A stretch of 29,404 nt of DNA from Hirudo medicinalis (taxonomy: Eukaryota > Annelida > Clitellata > Hirudinida > Hirudinidae), in contig MPNW01000628.1 in NCBI GenBank assembly GCA_011800805.1, positions 62,616 to 92,019 on the forward strand, written 5' to 3'. Below the pieces are notes generated by a model. It saw nothing but the letters and a program-made list of their open reading frames with translations, was not told the DNA's origin and did not search any database. This document shows, piece by piece, positions 29,314 through 29,404 of the stretch. Position 1 is the first letter of the stretch; each line of letters opens with the position of its first letter. The translations under genes and the position numbers were made by a program.

Positions 29314-29404
29314 GATCTTTCGGAGCGTAGTCAGGACACTGACATCTCGAACACTTAAGCATCGCAGTCCCACCGCTCCAATCTCTTCAAGCGGAGTTTG
29401 TCAT
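29314..29404 (+). CDS. Possible internal exon of a gene running off the window
   Basis: A strong acceptor (T-rich tract, then ATATTCAG) is followed by a sudden rise in GC. One frame, starting after a single split-codon base, is open to the window end and reads a Ser/Thr/Arg-rich peptide (begins IFRSVVRTLTSRTLKHRS). There is no recognisable family. It could also be chance. Confidence 0.3.

Overview
This is eukaryotic nuclear DNA, AT-rich, with intron-split genes, many microsatellites and one assembly gap (run of N, 15096-15790). There are no bacterial or viral genes. The best pointer to the organism is the minus-strand gene at 8994-14808. It encodes a nuclear receptor with two DNA-binding domains, a type known from flatworms, molluscs, some crustaceans and related protostomes and absent from vertebrates. 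A lophotrochozoan or flatworm-like invertebrate is the most likely source; I cannot name the species.

Layout. 1-5863 is mostly intergenic, with simple repeats, a diverged direct repeat and two doubtful coding remnants. 5864-7921 (+) is a four-exon gene for a 609-residue PDZ protein with features of the synaptopodin-2 group of actin-associated proteins. 8994-14808 (-) is the two-DBD nuclear receptor, nine coding exons and about 626 residues; its introns are packed with trinucleotide repeats. 14809-18111 is the region upstream of both the receptor and the next gene; it holds the gap, a 19-bp tandem repeat and a possible SINE. 18112-25380 (+) is an ortholog of DZANK1 (double zinc ribbon and ankyrin repeat protein), reconstructed in 17 exons, with one apparent single-base frameshift in exon 2. 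A 14-bp match to the RFX X-box lies 57 bp before its ATG. 26433-27757 (-) is a two-exon, probably incomplete gene of an uncharacterised Cys/His-rich family. The rest is AT-rich intergenic DNA, ending in a possible first fragment of another + strand gene at 29314.

The genes are separate eukaryotic units, not an operon. The PDZ gene and the receptor converge, with about 1.1 kb between stop codons. The receptor and DZANK1 diverge. All splice sites for the three main genes were chosen by GT-AG signals, phase agreement across every junction, and family sequence patterns. Exon ends should be good to a base or so, but no transcript data were available.

The most interesting points are the complete two-DBD receptor with its CEACKK first P-box and 270-residue hinge, the X-box before DZANK1, the tandem repeat that copies the DZANK1 exon 7 splice donor seven times, and a small retroposon insertion with a perfect 12-bp target duplication.
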